64,000 bases of DNA. Source: Nicotiana tabacum. Taxonomy: Eukaryota > Streptophyta > Magnoliopsida > Solanales > Solanaceae. Numbering within the stretch: the first letter of the stretch is position 1; the number at the start of each line of letters is the position of its first letter. Below, one piece after another: positions 46,480 through 56,554 of this stretch. The stretch covers positions 66,885,153-66,949,152 of the forward strand of contig NC_134081.1 of assembly GCF_000715075.1 (NCBI RefSeq), read 5' to 3'. Made by a program: the position numbers and the translations under genes. Under the pieces are notes generated by a model. The model was not told where the DNA came from. It saw only the letters and a list, made by a program, of their open reading frames with translations, and did no database searches.

Positions 46480-48852
46480 CTTCTGGGTTATCATCGAGAG
46501 AGGTCTCTTCTCCACCGGGCTCCCCCTATTTTTGGACCCGCTCTTGCTACCGTCATTATCATCATCATCATCATCGCCATCAGAAGCCAAGGCTTCAGCA
46601 TTAGCTTCAAGTTCTTTAGCCCTTTTTATCTCTTCAGCAAGGTCAAAACCTCGAGCGTGTATCTCCTCGAGGGTCTCTCTCCGAGACCGATACTTAGCAA
46701 GTTCGGCAACCTAATGTGCCCGAGTGTCGGCAGTATCCGCTGCCTCTCTTGCCTCTATTTGAGCAGCCTCGGCATCGGCCCGATACACGGCATTGGACTT
46801 GTCCGCCATGACTTTTGGTGACTCAATCTCCGCTTTGGCCTCAGCAAGCCTTGTTTAAAGCTCCTCAATCCTCTTGGGCTGAGCTGAACCTTTTTGCTTA
46901 ACGCTTAGAAGCATAACATCGGCCGATAATAATTTGGCCAAGATGGTTTCTTTTTCTGCAGTCAGGCGGTCGATAGTCTCCTTCCACCGATCACATTCGG
47001 CCTTGATTTAATCGACTTCTTCTCGAAGCAACCCGATCTTTTCAACCTTTTGCTGCGGCTGAGATAACGAAGGGTTAGCTTCCACAGTTGGGTCAAACCC
47101 ATACTCTAACAGAATGAGGCTCACCTGCTTATCTAGTTCGGCCTCTTCTTCACGAGACTTAGCCAAATCTTCTTGGAGGTCCTTTATAACATCGTCTTTT
47201 TGGCTGCAAAGAAGATGCAAAGCATCTCTCTCCCCCGAGACCTTCTGAAGCTCGACCTCACACTGGCTAAGGTCGACTCGAAACTTGCTAATGGACTGTA
47301 CAGTAGGGAAAAAACACAAGTCAAGTTTAGAAAATAACGAAGAAACCAAGCACAGTAAAATCATTACCCGAGAAATGAAATGTTGGGCCTCTTCTAGGAG
47401 AAGAGAAACGTCACTAATATCGGAGGCATCATCGACTCCAGTAAAGCTATCCCGAAAAGGGTCCCCTACACTAGAGCATCTGCCCATATCGGGGGTCTTC
47501 AATTCTCGAGCTTCCTTTAACGCCTCCTCGGAAAAGGTCGGAAGAGAAGGCAAATGACCCACTATCATAGTCCTGAGCGAATCTCTCGGGATGCCCTGAT
47601 CGAGACTCGGGGTATCGGAACCGACCCCGATCGGTATAGCCGTCATTGGCTCAGAAGGTTTGGAGACCTCGATTGCTTTCGCAGATCGGATCACCAAAGA
47701 CGAAGCATCATCTTCTTCTTCTTCTCTCAGTCGTTGGACCGAGTCCGTCGAAAGAGCGATTTCCTTCCTCTCACCCTTTGAGTTTTGGGCTTGGGGTCCT
47801 CTGACCGAGAGACAACTTTTCGCTTTTTATCTTTCTCTGGTTCCGGGACCGGGGACTTGGTTCCTTCCTCACCACTCGAAGGCCTCAAAATGGCATCCTT
47901 GGTTACACCTCCATGAAAGGAAGCCGGTAATGAATGGAGCATAAAAAACATTTCGAAGAACATGAGAAGTGACCCTTACCGTGATTCTTGGCCTCCCATC
48001 TACCTTTTGCCAAATCACGCCAAGCGCGTTCGGCATTAGAGGAAGTCGAGGCTAACTTCCGAACCAAATCCTTGAGGTCGGGTACCGCTTATGGCATCCA
48101 AGGGGCAGCTGAATATCGGAGAAAGATATCAGATAGAATCAGAGAAAGATACGAAAAGCAACGCCTTATGAAAATCACTTACGATCGAAATTCCATTCCT
48201 CGGGGAACGACATCTTATTTTCCGGGATGAGGTCACGGGTCCTCACCCGAATATAACGGCCCATCCAACCCCAATCCTTATCTTCGTCGATGCTTGACAT
48301 TAAAGCTTTCGTTGCCCGACGATGAAGCCTGATTAGTCCTCGAAAGATTTGAGGCCGATACAATTGTATGGGGTGATTTAGGGTGAAATCCAATCCCCCG
48401 GCCTTGTTGGAGAAGAAGCGAAGTAAGGTTACTATGTGCCATAGAGAAGGATGAATTTGACCGAGGGTGACCTGATATCTTTTGCAAAAATCGAAGATCA
48501 CTGGGTCGACGGGACCCAATGTGAAGGGGTAAGTTTAAACTCTTAAAAATCCCTTCACATGAGTGATGACGCTCTCTTCGGGAGAGGGAATTTGCAACAC
48601 AACCTCGGGATCCCAGTTGCAGTCTTTCCTCACAGCCTCGAGATGGCCCTCTGTTATCGAGCACATGTACATCGACACATGCTCATATTGACCCAGAACC
48701 GATGAAGGATTTTCAACCTTAAAATCGATCTTTAGAGTACACGGGCCAGGAACATACTCGTGGGGAGGCGGCTCCACCGGCGCCTTGTTGCCGGACAACC
48801 GTGAAGAGGAAGCTTTCTCCTTCTGAGGTACGGTTTTTGAAGTTTTTGTCAT
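46480..48852 (-). pseudogene. Antisense ORF of the Tat element, apparently spliced
   Basis: Against the gag direction, an ATG at 48852 opens a frame (MTKTSKTVPQKEKASSSRLS) with a globular block (YVPGPCTLKIDFKVENPSS ... DPVIFDFCKRYQV ... DKDWGWMGRYIRV), interrupted by one stop at about 48530. The first block ends at GATC|GTAAGTGA (about 48185). Further blocks are 47986-48110 (CAG|CT acceptor, GG|GTAAGG donor), 47350-47900 and 46480-47310, the last a long coiled coil (about 200 residues, heptads of E/K/L) ending in a poly-Asp run from (TCA)n at 46555. Internal stops (47009, 46856, 46712) make it a pseudogene. Antisense ORFs between pol and 3' LTR are known in Tat elements such as Grande; the product's function is unknown. 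Confidence 0.75.
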
Positions 48853-49005
48853 TGATGTAAGAGAAAGAAAAGCAAAGGAAGATGAAAGTTTGATGGTGCT
48901 AAACGCTGATGAAGGTGGCTCTACAGGCGGCGAAATAGAGGCAGAAAGAGTAAGAAATTTTGGGAGATTGAAGATGTAAAAGTGATAAATGATAAATGAA
49001 AGGGT

Positions 49006-49013
49006 TATTTATA
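49006..49013 (-). promoter_or_regulatory. TATA box upstream of the antisense ORF
   Basis: Minus strand CCTATAAATAACCC lies about 155 bp upstream of the antisense ATG, outside the LTR. It suggests the antisense ORF had its own promoter. Confidence 0.5.
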
Positions 49014-49200
49014 GGTTTATACCGTAGCAGTTCAGTATCAGCGGTGGCCGACCACCGTCTGACGTGCATTAAATACCTTGAAAGACTAAATCAACGGGAC
49101 AGCTATCACGTACGTCATGATCAAGCCCAGTGAAAATGTCAGCTTATAATCTGATCGAGCCATCGAAAATCATATCGCTTCTCACCACATTCTTCCTGAG

Positions 49201-49216
49201 AAACGAGGGGACTATC
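49201..49216 (+). other. Polypurine tract
   Basis: AAACGAGGGGACTATC immediately precedes the 3' LTR, the usual site for plus-strand DNA priming. Confidence 0.7.
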
Positions 49217-49878
49217 TGTATAGGTTCGAAATAGATTTCGGCCTCCGTACGATTGATCGAGTTCGAATGGTAAGCGATCGAAGTGAGAGCTCGAGACGAG
49301 TTCCGAGGATAGTACAAACAACCCTCGAGCTCCAAGACCGATCGAGGAATCGGCTCGGTATCATTATCGAGCCCATGACCAAATCGAATCGCAAGGCAAC
49401 ATGAAGGTTGTCGGAGATGCAAAGACCGATTGACACTCACCCCAAATATTGAACTCGAACCAAGGCCGAGGGCTCTACCCAATACTGAGCTCGAGCCAGT
49501 ATTGAGCTCGCAGACAGGAGTCGTTGCAACCGCACTAGGGGAGAGAATCTTGGCAGGAATCGAGTAAGAGACAATTCATCATGGGTTCTCCACTATATAT
49601 TTTTTATAAATAAAGTAAGTTCCTTCTACTATAAAGGGGGGAATCCTTGTAAGGACAAAGCAGGTTGACACATTGTAACAAAATATTTCTTCTCATATTG
49701 AAATATATCCCCTTATGTTTATTTCACTTTATCTTATTCGTTCTTCTTGCTCACTATTCTCATTCTCATAGTCAAGAATACATGTATTTCTATTTCTCTA
49801 TACGATTTGTATCAAATTATATCACATATCCTTAGAACCATACACAAATTTAACTCTATCCAATTTTTCGGATAAACA
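49217..49878 (+). repeat. 3' LTR of the non-autonomous Tat element
   Basis: 662 bp, TGTATAGGTTCG ... CGGATAAACA, the same length as the 5' LTR with about 35 substitutions by manual count. Confidence 0.95.
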
Positions 49879-50151
49879 CCATTATAATCTGGGAGATGTG
49901 ATCGTTTGAACTTAAGCAATACGCGGCCATAGTCATTTTTTACTCTTAAATATTTTCAATTTGTTTCGTACCATCTTTTCCCTCTTTTAAACATCCGTAT
50001 TACTTTTCAAACATAAAATTTAGGTATTATACACTTTCAAAACTTTTTGAATACGCGTGTATTTTAACTTAGAGCCTAAAAAAATTAGAAATAATTTGAC
50101 AAAATCTATGACTAAACGGGCTTAGCAAAAAGTTTCCAGAGGCGTTACAAA

Positions 50152-51346
50152 AAATTTAACATTTCAAAATGCATATATGTCCGCATAATAATTTGAGGAT
50201 TCACTCTATTGGTGATTGGCAATTAAAGAAATTGATATGGTTTACTGTCAACCTCGTAAAAGAATTAAGATAGTATCTTTCATGGACTTAATTAGTAGTA
50301 ACTCACTGGTATAAGAATTACCTTTGCACTCTAGTGGTGTATATGTTCATTTCCGGCACGGGCGGATGCAGCTCTTTATTAGCGGGTTCAATTGAATCCA
50401 ATACTTTCGATACCGAGTATAAATTTAAATGTAAAAGTTCACTAAAATTATAATAAATAGTAGATATGAACGTATAACTTTAATAATATAATGAGTTTAA
50501 TACTAAAAATCTTAAAGTTTGAACCTATAGAGGTTAAATCCTAGATCCGCCTCTGATTTCCCGGTGAAGAATTTCTTATAAAATTATCAACTTTAATGAA
50601 AAATAGACTGTAAATATTTGTTACACACCTTACATTTATACCAAACAACAAAAGGAATACTGACTCTTTAAGGTAAATAAGTCAACAATTTCATTACTCC
50701 TCTACCGCATTTTACTCCATTTTCATCCCCTCCATTTTAGCATAGTATTGAAGTCCTAGGGAGTAATGGTAACATGGGCAATTTCAGGCAGATGTAAGTA
50801 AAACTAAAACCATATCTACTGTTTTTTCTTCTTCTTTTTTAAGCAAAACTAAATTTATGTGTTTACAGTGAAAAATAATATCATTCTGTTTGATTTAACT
50901 TGTGGACAGTTGGTCGAAATTTTGGCTGTTCTAATACAAGTTAAGATATATGATTGCAGACATAAAATTCACAAGTTGTAGCCCTCATATAAATCCAAAC
51001 GTGTATTTTGTTAAGAGGTCGGCTTGTCCCCTTGTCTATATTAAAAAAATCACCGTATTTACATTTGTGTGCTATTGTTTCATGCCGTACCATTGTATTT
51101 AATTTTATTTTTATTGACAAAAATTCTCAACATTGCAGATTGGAACTAGATAGTTTTAAATAACAAAAGTTAAAAAAACATAAAATGTCATACATAAATG
51201 AGTCTTTTTACTATATAGATTATGTTCCACAATTTAGTTGGTTACTATGGTTTATTGTTACCCAATAAGAGAACCCCTTTTGTCCGTTCGCTTACGCAGC
51301 ACACAGTTTTGTAGGCGCATTCAATGTCCAAAAGGCCTCAATTCAA
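50152..51346. other. AT-rich intergenic stretch with one MITE
   Basis: Apart from the MITE at 50357-50565 nothing is recognised. No coding exon can be supported. Confidence 0.55.
50357..50565. mobile_element. Small hAT-type MITE (about 209 bp)
   Basis: Ends CACGGGCGGATGCAG and CTAGATCCGCCTCTG; flanks ATTTCCGG (50349-50356) and ATTTCCCGG (50566-50574) fit an 8-bp TSD with one base added. Internal phrases GGGTTCAATTGAATCCAATAC and TTTGAACCTATAGAGGTTAAA mark the common plant family. Confidence 0.7.
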
Positions 51347-52045
51347 CCAGCAAGTAAGGGCGTACATAGGTCGGGTTGGTTCGAATTTTTCAATTATCAA
51401 ACCAAATTAATGGTGTCGCATTTTTAAATTTATAAGTCAAACCAAACCATCAAAGTCGGGTTTTTCAATCTCTAATTTTCTCGGGATTTCGAGTTTTTTC
51501 CGGTAAAGTCTTCATAGCATAAAATATGTAACTTGTGCTCCAGCCTAATAAAATACAACTATATAATATATTTTTCAAGAAACTAACACAATAATATGAG
51601 ATAAGTCATAACATTATACTAAAATATTCAATAACAAATTAAAGATAAAATAATAAAATTACATAAAATAAATATTGCTAATTAATAAGCCATAATGAAA
51701 ATTAACATAATCTAAAAATACTATATAGGTCATGCTAAAATAAGTATAGCTAATAAGTACTAATATTAATTACATAACCAAGTACTAAAGAAAAAGATAA
51801 ATTAAGTTATGCATTTTCATTAATTATAAACCAATATAAAACTAAAATAATTATCCAACACTATCGTCATTCCTAGTACTGAATTGAATTTCTTTTGTTA
51901 TCATTAGTATTGAATTGAACTTTATTTGAGTTACTATATTTATGGGCTTTAAAATTTATTTACCATTCAAGAATGTTATGTCTAAACTTGAAATAATACG
52001 TTAAAAGATAAAACTGTGAAAATTAACATAATCTAAAAATACTAT

Positions 52046-54763
52046 TGTAACGATCCGACCGGTCGTTTTGCTTCTAGAACCCCGTTCCCCTAAATAAGAC
52101 TTTCCGTACATGCTTTTACTATTTTATGACTTGCGGGGATGGTTAGTTCGGGATTTGGAAGGGTTGGGGTTGAAATCGGAACACTTGGTTCTTTAAGGTT
52201 GGCCTAAAAAGTCAAGTTTGACTTCGGTCAATATTTTGAGTAGATGACCTCGAAATCGGAATTTGATGGTTCCAATAGGTTCGTATGATGATTTCGGACT
52301 TGGGCGTATGTTCGGATCAGGCTTTGAATGACCCGGGAGCGTTTTGACGCCTAATAGTGAAAGTTAGTTCTTGAAGGTTTAAGAGTTCTTTAAATTTGGT
52401 TGGGAGCGAGTTTTGGTGATATCGAGGTCCAAACGGAATTTCGAGAGTGGGAATAGTTCTGTAATGTCATTTAAGACTTGCACGCAAAATTTGGTGTCAT
52501 TCCGAGTAGTTTAAGTATGTTTCGGAGCATTGGAAGTAAATTGAAGAACTTGAAGTTCTTAAGTTTGATTCAATTGAGTTTGGGGTGTGATTCTTAGTTT
52601 TAATATTGTTTCGGGCGTTCTGAGAGTTCGAGCGAGTCCGTTTTATGATTCTAAACTTGTTGGTATGTTCGCGCAGGTCCTCGAGAGCCCCGAGTGTCGA
52701 TCGGACGAGGCTCGGACCAAGTTGGGAGCATGGAGCCACAACTGAAGCTCCTAAATCTGTCATAATCGCACCTGCGCTTGGCCAGCCGCAGGTGCGGGTT
52801 CACAGGTGCGATCCACGAACCGCAGAAGCGAGAGATCAAGGGCAGCCCAAGAACCGTAGATGCGGAAGATTGGGCGCACTTGCGCGACTGCGGGTGCGAG
52901 AGATTTGGTCGAAGGTGCGACTAGGCCCGCCGAAACGGTCCCTTCTGTCCGCAGGTGCGGTGACTGGCCAGGTGAGGGAAAAACGCACCTGCGAGGCATT
53001 TGCCGCAGGTGCGAGACCGCAGATGCGGCCAACGCACCGCAGGTGCGAAAGTCGCTGGGCAGTGAGTGTTCATTTAATACGGACTTAAGCCATTTTTATC
53101 ACATTTGCTTTCACTCTTGGGCGATTTGAGAGCTTTGAAGGAGGGGATTTCGACCTAGCTTTGTGAGGTAAGTAATTTCTACTTAATGTGAGTTTAATAC
53201 ATAGATTATGGGTAGATCTTAACATGAAAATTTATAGAAATTATAGGTTAGATTAAAAAACCTAGGTTTTGATTAAAATGGATTTTACCACACAAATGAT
53301 TATGGAACTTAGTGAAAATCATATATTTATGCTCGTAAGGTTATGGTAACAACTTTCTTCGAAAATTTCCGGAATCCGGGCATGTAGACCCGGGGTGAAT
53401 TTTAGGAATCTTGCATTTAGGGTTGGGTAATTGCTTTATTAGTGGGGGTATGAACTTTTGAGTGTAAATTGATTAATTTATATAATGTTTGACTAGTTTT
53501 GAGTCGTTTGGGCATCAAATTTGGAGGTTTGAGCATGTTCTTGAATCGGAAAGTGGGCTTTGAGACGAGGTAAGTCTCCTTTCTAACCTTGTATGAGGGA
53601 AATTTCTCCATAGGCGAATTAACTAATATACGTGACTATTTGTGGGAGGGGCTACGTACGTACGAAGTGACAAGAGTCCGTGCGTAGCTACTACTTATGC
53701 TAAAGTCCGGGTAGTCTAGGACCCCCATCATGCCATACTTGAAATAATTGCGCCTTTACTTGTCAATTGAATTGCTTAAATCATAATTTCCCAAAAAATA
53801 ATTAAGGGGATCCCAAAGGGGTAAGTTTCACTTAATTGAGGGTATGGATAGAACACTTGACTGCTATTGAAAAACTTGTGTTTCTTTAAGTGTTTTCTAT
53901 TAGTTGAGCGGGCTGAGCGCCTCGGCAGATTAAATAGATGCATTTATGGTTCGCAACGTTCGACCATTGGCAGTGCATAGTTTAAATATCATTATACTGG
54001 TTCATGTCGTACGTCCTCTGTATTATTTGTGCATGAATATTTTTTTTGGGATTTTATACTCACTGATATTGCTCCAATGTTTAAATGGAAGATAAATTTG
54101 GGAGTAATAATTGTGAAAAGGGGTATTTGCCATCACTTACTGTTGAGTTTTAGTATATTTATTGTAAGCTATGCTCGGTTATGATTTAAATTTATTATCA
54201 TTAGCCTTAGTAAGTGTCAAGTAGACTCCTCGTCACTACTTCTTTGAGGTTAGGCGAGATACTTACTAGGTACATATTGTTTTATGTACTCACGCTACAT
54301 TTCTGCACTTAACTGTGCAGGATCTGAGGCAGGTGCATCTGGATATCCATCCGGCGTGCATTCTTGATATGGGTTCAAGATTCCAGGGTGAATTTCCCTT
54401 CCGAGCCGTTCAGCAGCATGTCAGAGTCCCCCTATTACTTTGTTTTTGTATATTCCTTTTCAGGCAGTAGGATAGATATCTTTTGTATATTCTACTTAGT
54501 TGCCCATATACTTGTGACACCAGATCTTGGCTCGCATTAGTAGACTTATGATTTTGGATTCGTTTAAATGATTTCAATTTGTAGTCGTTTGCTTCCGTTT
54601 AATTATGTGACATTTGCAAATTTCTAAATCTTTTTAACAAATGAGGAAATGTTATCCACTTAGTAAATTATTTAAATGGGAAACCATTAGTTTGATCAGT
54701 GTTGGCTTGCCTAACAATGGTGTTGGGCGCCATCACGGCCTATGATGGAATTGGGTAGTGACA
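52046..54763 (+). repeat. 5' LTR of the Tekay element (2718 bp)
   Basis: TGTAACGATCCGACC ... GGGTAGTGACA. Contains the GCAGGTGCG word cluster (52767-53047), GGTAAGT at 53167 and 53569, and the hairpin CCTCGTCACTACTTCTTTGAGG at 54228-54249. The long ORFs over the word cluster are not genes. Confidence 0.93.
52767..53047. repeat. Cluster of CGCACCTGCG / GCAGGTGCG words
   Basis: More than ten occurrences of GCAGGTGCG, CGCACCTGCG and variants on both strands within 280 bp, so many can pair with one another. The 3' LTR has the same cluster at 60740-61021 with several point differences. Confidence 0.85.
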
Positions 54764-54766
54764 ACA

Positions 54767-54778
54767 TGGTATCAGAGC
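54767..54778 (+). other. Primer-binding site for initiator methionine tRNA
   Basis: TGGTATCAGAGC, three bases after the 5' LTR end, is the standard complement of the 3' end of plant initiator Met tRNA. It is not a tRNA gene. Confidence 0.93.
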
Positions 54779-54956
54779 ACTAGGTTCACGTAGGTCTCAC
54801 AAGTTATGGGCAGGTCTAATAGAATCTTACGGATCAGTGCAGAGACGTCCGTACTTATCTTCGAGAGGCTATAGGATGTTAGGCAAACTACTCCTTATTC
54901 ATTTCCTATCGTGCAGTTGATGGTATACTAAGTTTCTTCCTCTTATTCTCTCATAG

Positions 54957-56540
54957 ATGGTGAGAACGCGTGCAGCAGACGTTCCAGACCCGGGAGGGTT
55001 TGCTCCCCCTATTGCTAGGGGTTGAGGTAGAGGCCGGGGGTGGGCACCGGCCTGAGGTAGGGGGCGAGGACATCCCAGAGTTTCCCCAGTTACACCGCCA
55101 GTGGATCCATTGGAGGATCCTATAGTTGAGGAGCAGGGCGAGGTGACCGCAGCAGAGCCAGCCCCGGTCGATTTCATGACAGCACCGGGCTTCCAGGAGT
55201 TCATGGGCCGTATGCTACGGTTTATGGATTCTATGACCCAGGCCGGTTTACTTCTAATAGACCTAGCCACATCTCAGGCGGGAGGGGGAGCACAGACCCC
55301 TATCGATCAGGCTCTTAGGCATGCAGCCGCTGTATATCATACCCTGGGCACTCTCTATGTAGGCGGAGCCTAGCCTGTCACAACAGTTGTAAGTGAGCCT
55401 AGACTAGCTGCGGCCGGCGAGCCGCAAAAGCTTTTGGATAGATGGACTAGACTTCACCCTACGGTCTTTGGAGGTGAGCGACATGAGGATCCTCAGGACT
55501 TTATTGATAGGTGCATGGATGGACTGCACAACATGAGCATATTAGAGTCTCATGGGGTGGGTTTCACTACCTTCCAGTTGGAGGGCATAGCACGTAGGTG
55601 GTGGCAGTGTTATCTTCTTGGTAGACCAGCAGATTCTCCTCCCATGACTTGGGGCCAGTTCACATGCCTATTCTTGGACAGGTATATTCCACCCTCTCAG
55701 AGGGAAGAGTTGTGATTTCAGTTTGAGCAGCTCCAGTAGGGTCAGATGTCTGTGACCGATTATGAGGCAAGATTCTCTGAGCTGTCTCGACATGCACTCA
55801 TGATACTCCCTACTGGGGCGGAGCGGGTGCGGAGGTTTGTTGCGGGGTTGCACTCAGGTATTCAGGCTAGTATGGCCCGAGAGGTAGAGATGAGGACTTC
55901 CTACCAGCTAGTAGTGGAGATTGCTCGGAGGATCGAGGGCTATCGCCAGAGGGGTAGGGAGCATATGCAGCAGGACAAGAGGGTCCGTTACTCCGGGGAG
56001 TTCAGAGGTGCCCCAGCTGGGGGCAGAGGTCAGTTTAGGAGGGGTCAGCCCAGTAGGCCCCCATATCCAGCACCGCCACCTCCACGGGGTGCTCCAGCGC
56101 GACCCTATTTCAGTGCTATACCGGAGAGTTCTTACCGACCACCAGTTGTTCAGGGTACTTCCAGTGGGTACTCCGATCAACAGGGTTCTTCTAGTGCTTA
56201 CTTCAGTGCCATGCCAGAGAGTTTATATCGCCCATCAGCTATTCAGGGTTCTTCCGGTGGGTATTCAGGCCATCAGGGTCAGACTTCAGGACAGCAGATC
56301 ACCGCGCCGAGAGGTTGTTTTGAGTATGGGGATCTTAGTCATGTGCAGAGATTTTTCCCCAGGCTTCGGGGCAAGGCAGTGCAGCAGGGCCAACAGCCCA
56401 TGATTACAGCTCCAATAGCCGCACCAGTCGTCTGGCCGCCCAGAGGTGGAGGGTAGGTGCGTAGAGGTCATCCCAGAGGTGGAGGTCAGGTAGGCGGAGG
56501 CCAGTCGAGGGCGCTCCAGCCAGATTTTATGCTTTTTCGG
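54957..56540 (+). pseudogene. Tekay gag with degenerate zinc knuckle
   Basis: ATG at 54957 (MVRTRAADVPDPGGF), Gly/Arg-rich start, capsid core (DRWTRLHPTVFGGERHEDPQ, FTTFQLEGIARRWWQCY, MSVTDYEARFSELSRHA, RRFVAGLHSGIQ), then a Gly/Ser/Pro/Tyr-rich linker. The CCHC knuckle reads CFEYGDLSHVQRFFP, two of three Cys replaced by Tyr and Phe. Stops at about 55023, 55053, 55371, 55713, 55737 and 56454 fit CGA-to-TGA or CAG-to-TAG changes. A frameshift lies between 56456 and 56555. Confidence 0.9.
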
Positions 56541-56554
56541 CCAGACCAGATTTA

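Larger units (their letters stand above)
42438..49878 (+). mobile_element. Complete non-autonomous Tat-lineage LTR element (7441 bp)
   Basis: Two 662-bp LTRs, perfect TSDs CCATT at 42433-42437 and 49879-49883, a primer-binding region at 43100 and a polypurine tract at 49201. The interior has gag, then tandem repeats (44752-46330), then an antisense ORF region (46480-48852). There is no protease, RT, RNase H or integrase. It would have needed those from a relative such as the element at 1-5440. The LTRs differ at about 35 of 662 positions by manual count with no gaps, so insertion is old but intact in outline. Confidence 0.93.
36547..50151 (-). repeat. Old LTR-like sequence (copy B), split by three insertions
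   Basis: Minus-strand text from a TGTAACGCCTCTGG start at about 50151, continuing through 49884-50151, 42173-42432, 40335-41346 and 36547-36962. Between these pieces sit the Tat element, a hAT-like element and a solo LTR, each with its own TSD. The inferred uninterrupted length is about 1.96 kb. Matching phrases with copy A establish homology; the left end near 36547 (TGACAACCCC) is uncertain. Inside 36780-36962 plus 40335-40520 is a tandem repeat of about 180 bp with 'TGATNATGCTCAYTCRAAYYCAA' and 'CGCTCAACCAAGCTCAAC'. Confidence 0.5.

Noticed and set aside
46532..48230. Plus-strand ORFs at 46532, 47285, 47554, 47660 and 47988
   Set aside because: Shadows of the antisense ORF, which reads with gag-like consistency on the minus strand, including the coiled coil and acidic tail.
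52645..53129. ORFs of 147, 90 and 89 codons over the Tekay LTR word cluster (also 60593-61021)
   Set aside because: Overlapping frames on both strands with Arg/Ala/Gly-rich text come from the GC-rich repeated words; the other LTR copy breaks them differently.
54767..54778. tRNA gene fragment
   Set aside because: TGGTATCAGAGC is the retrotransposon primer-binding site next to the LTR; no tRNA fold surrounds it.
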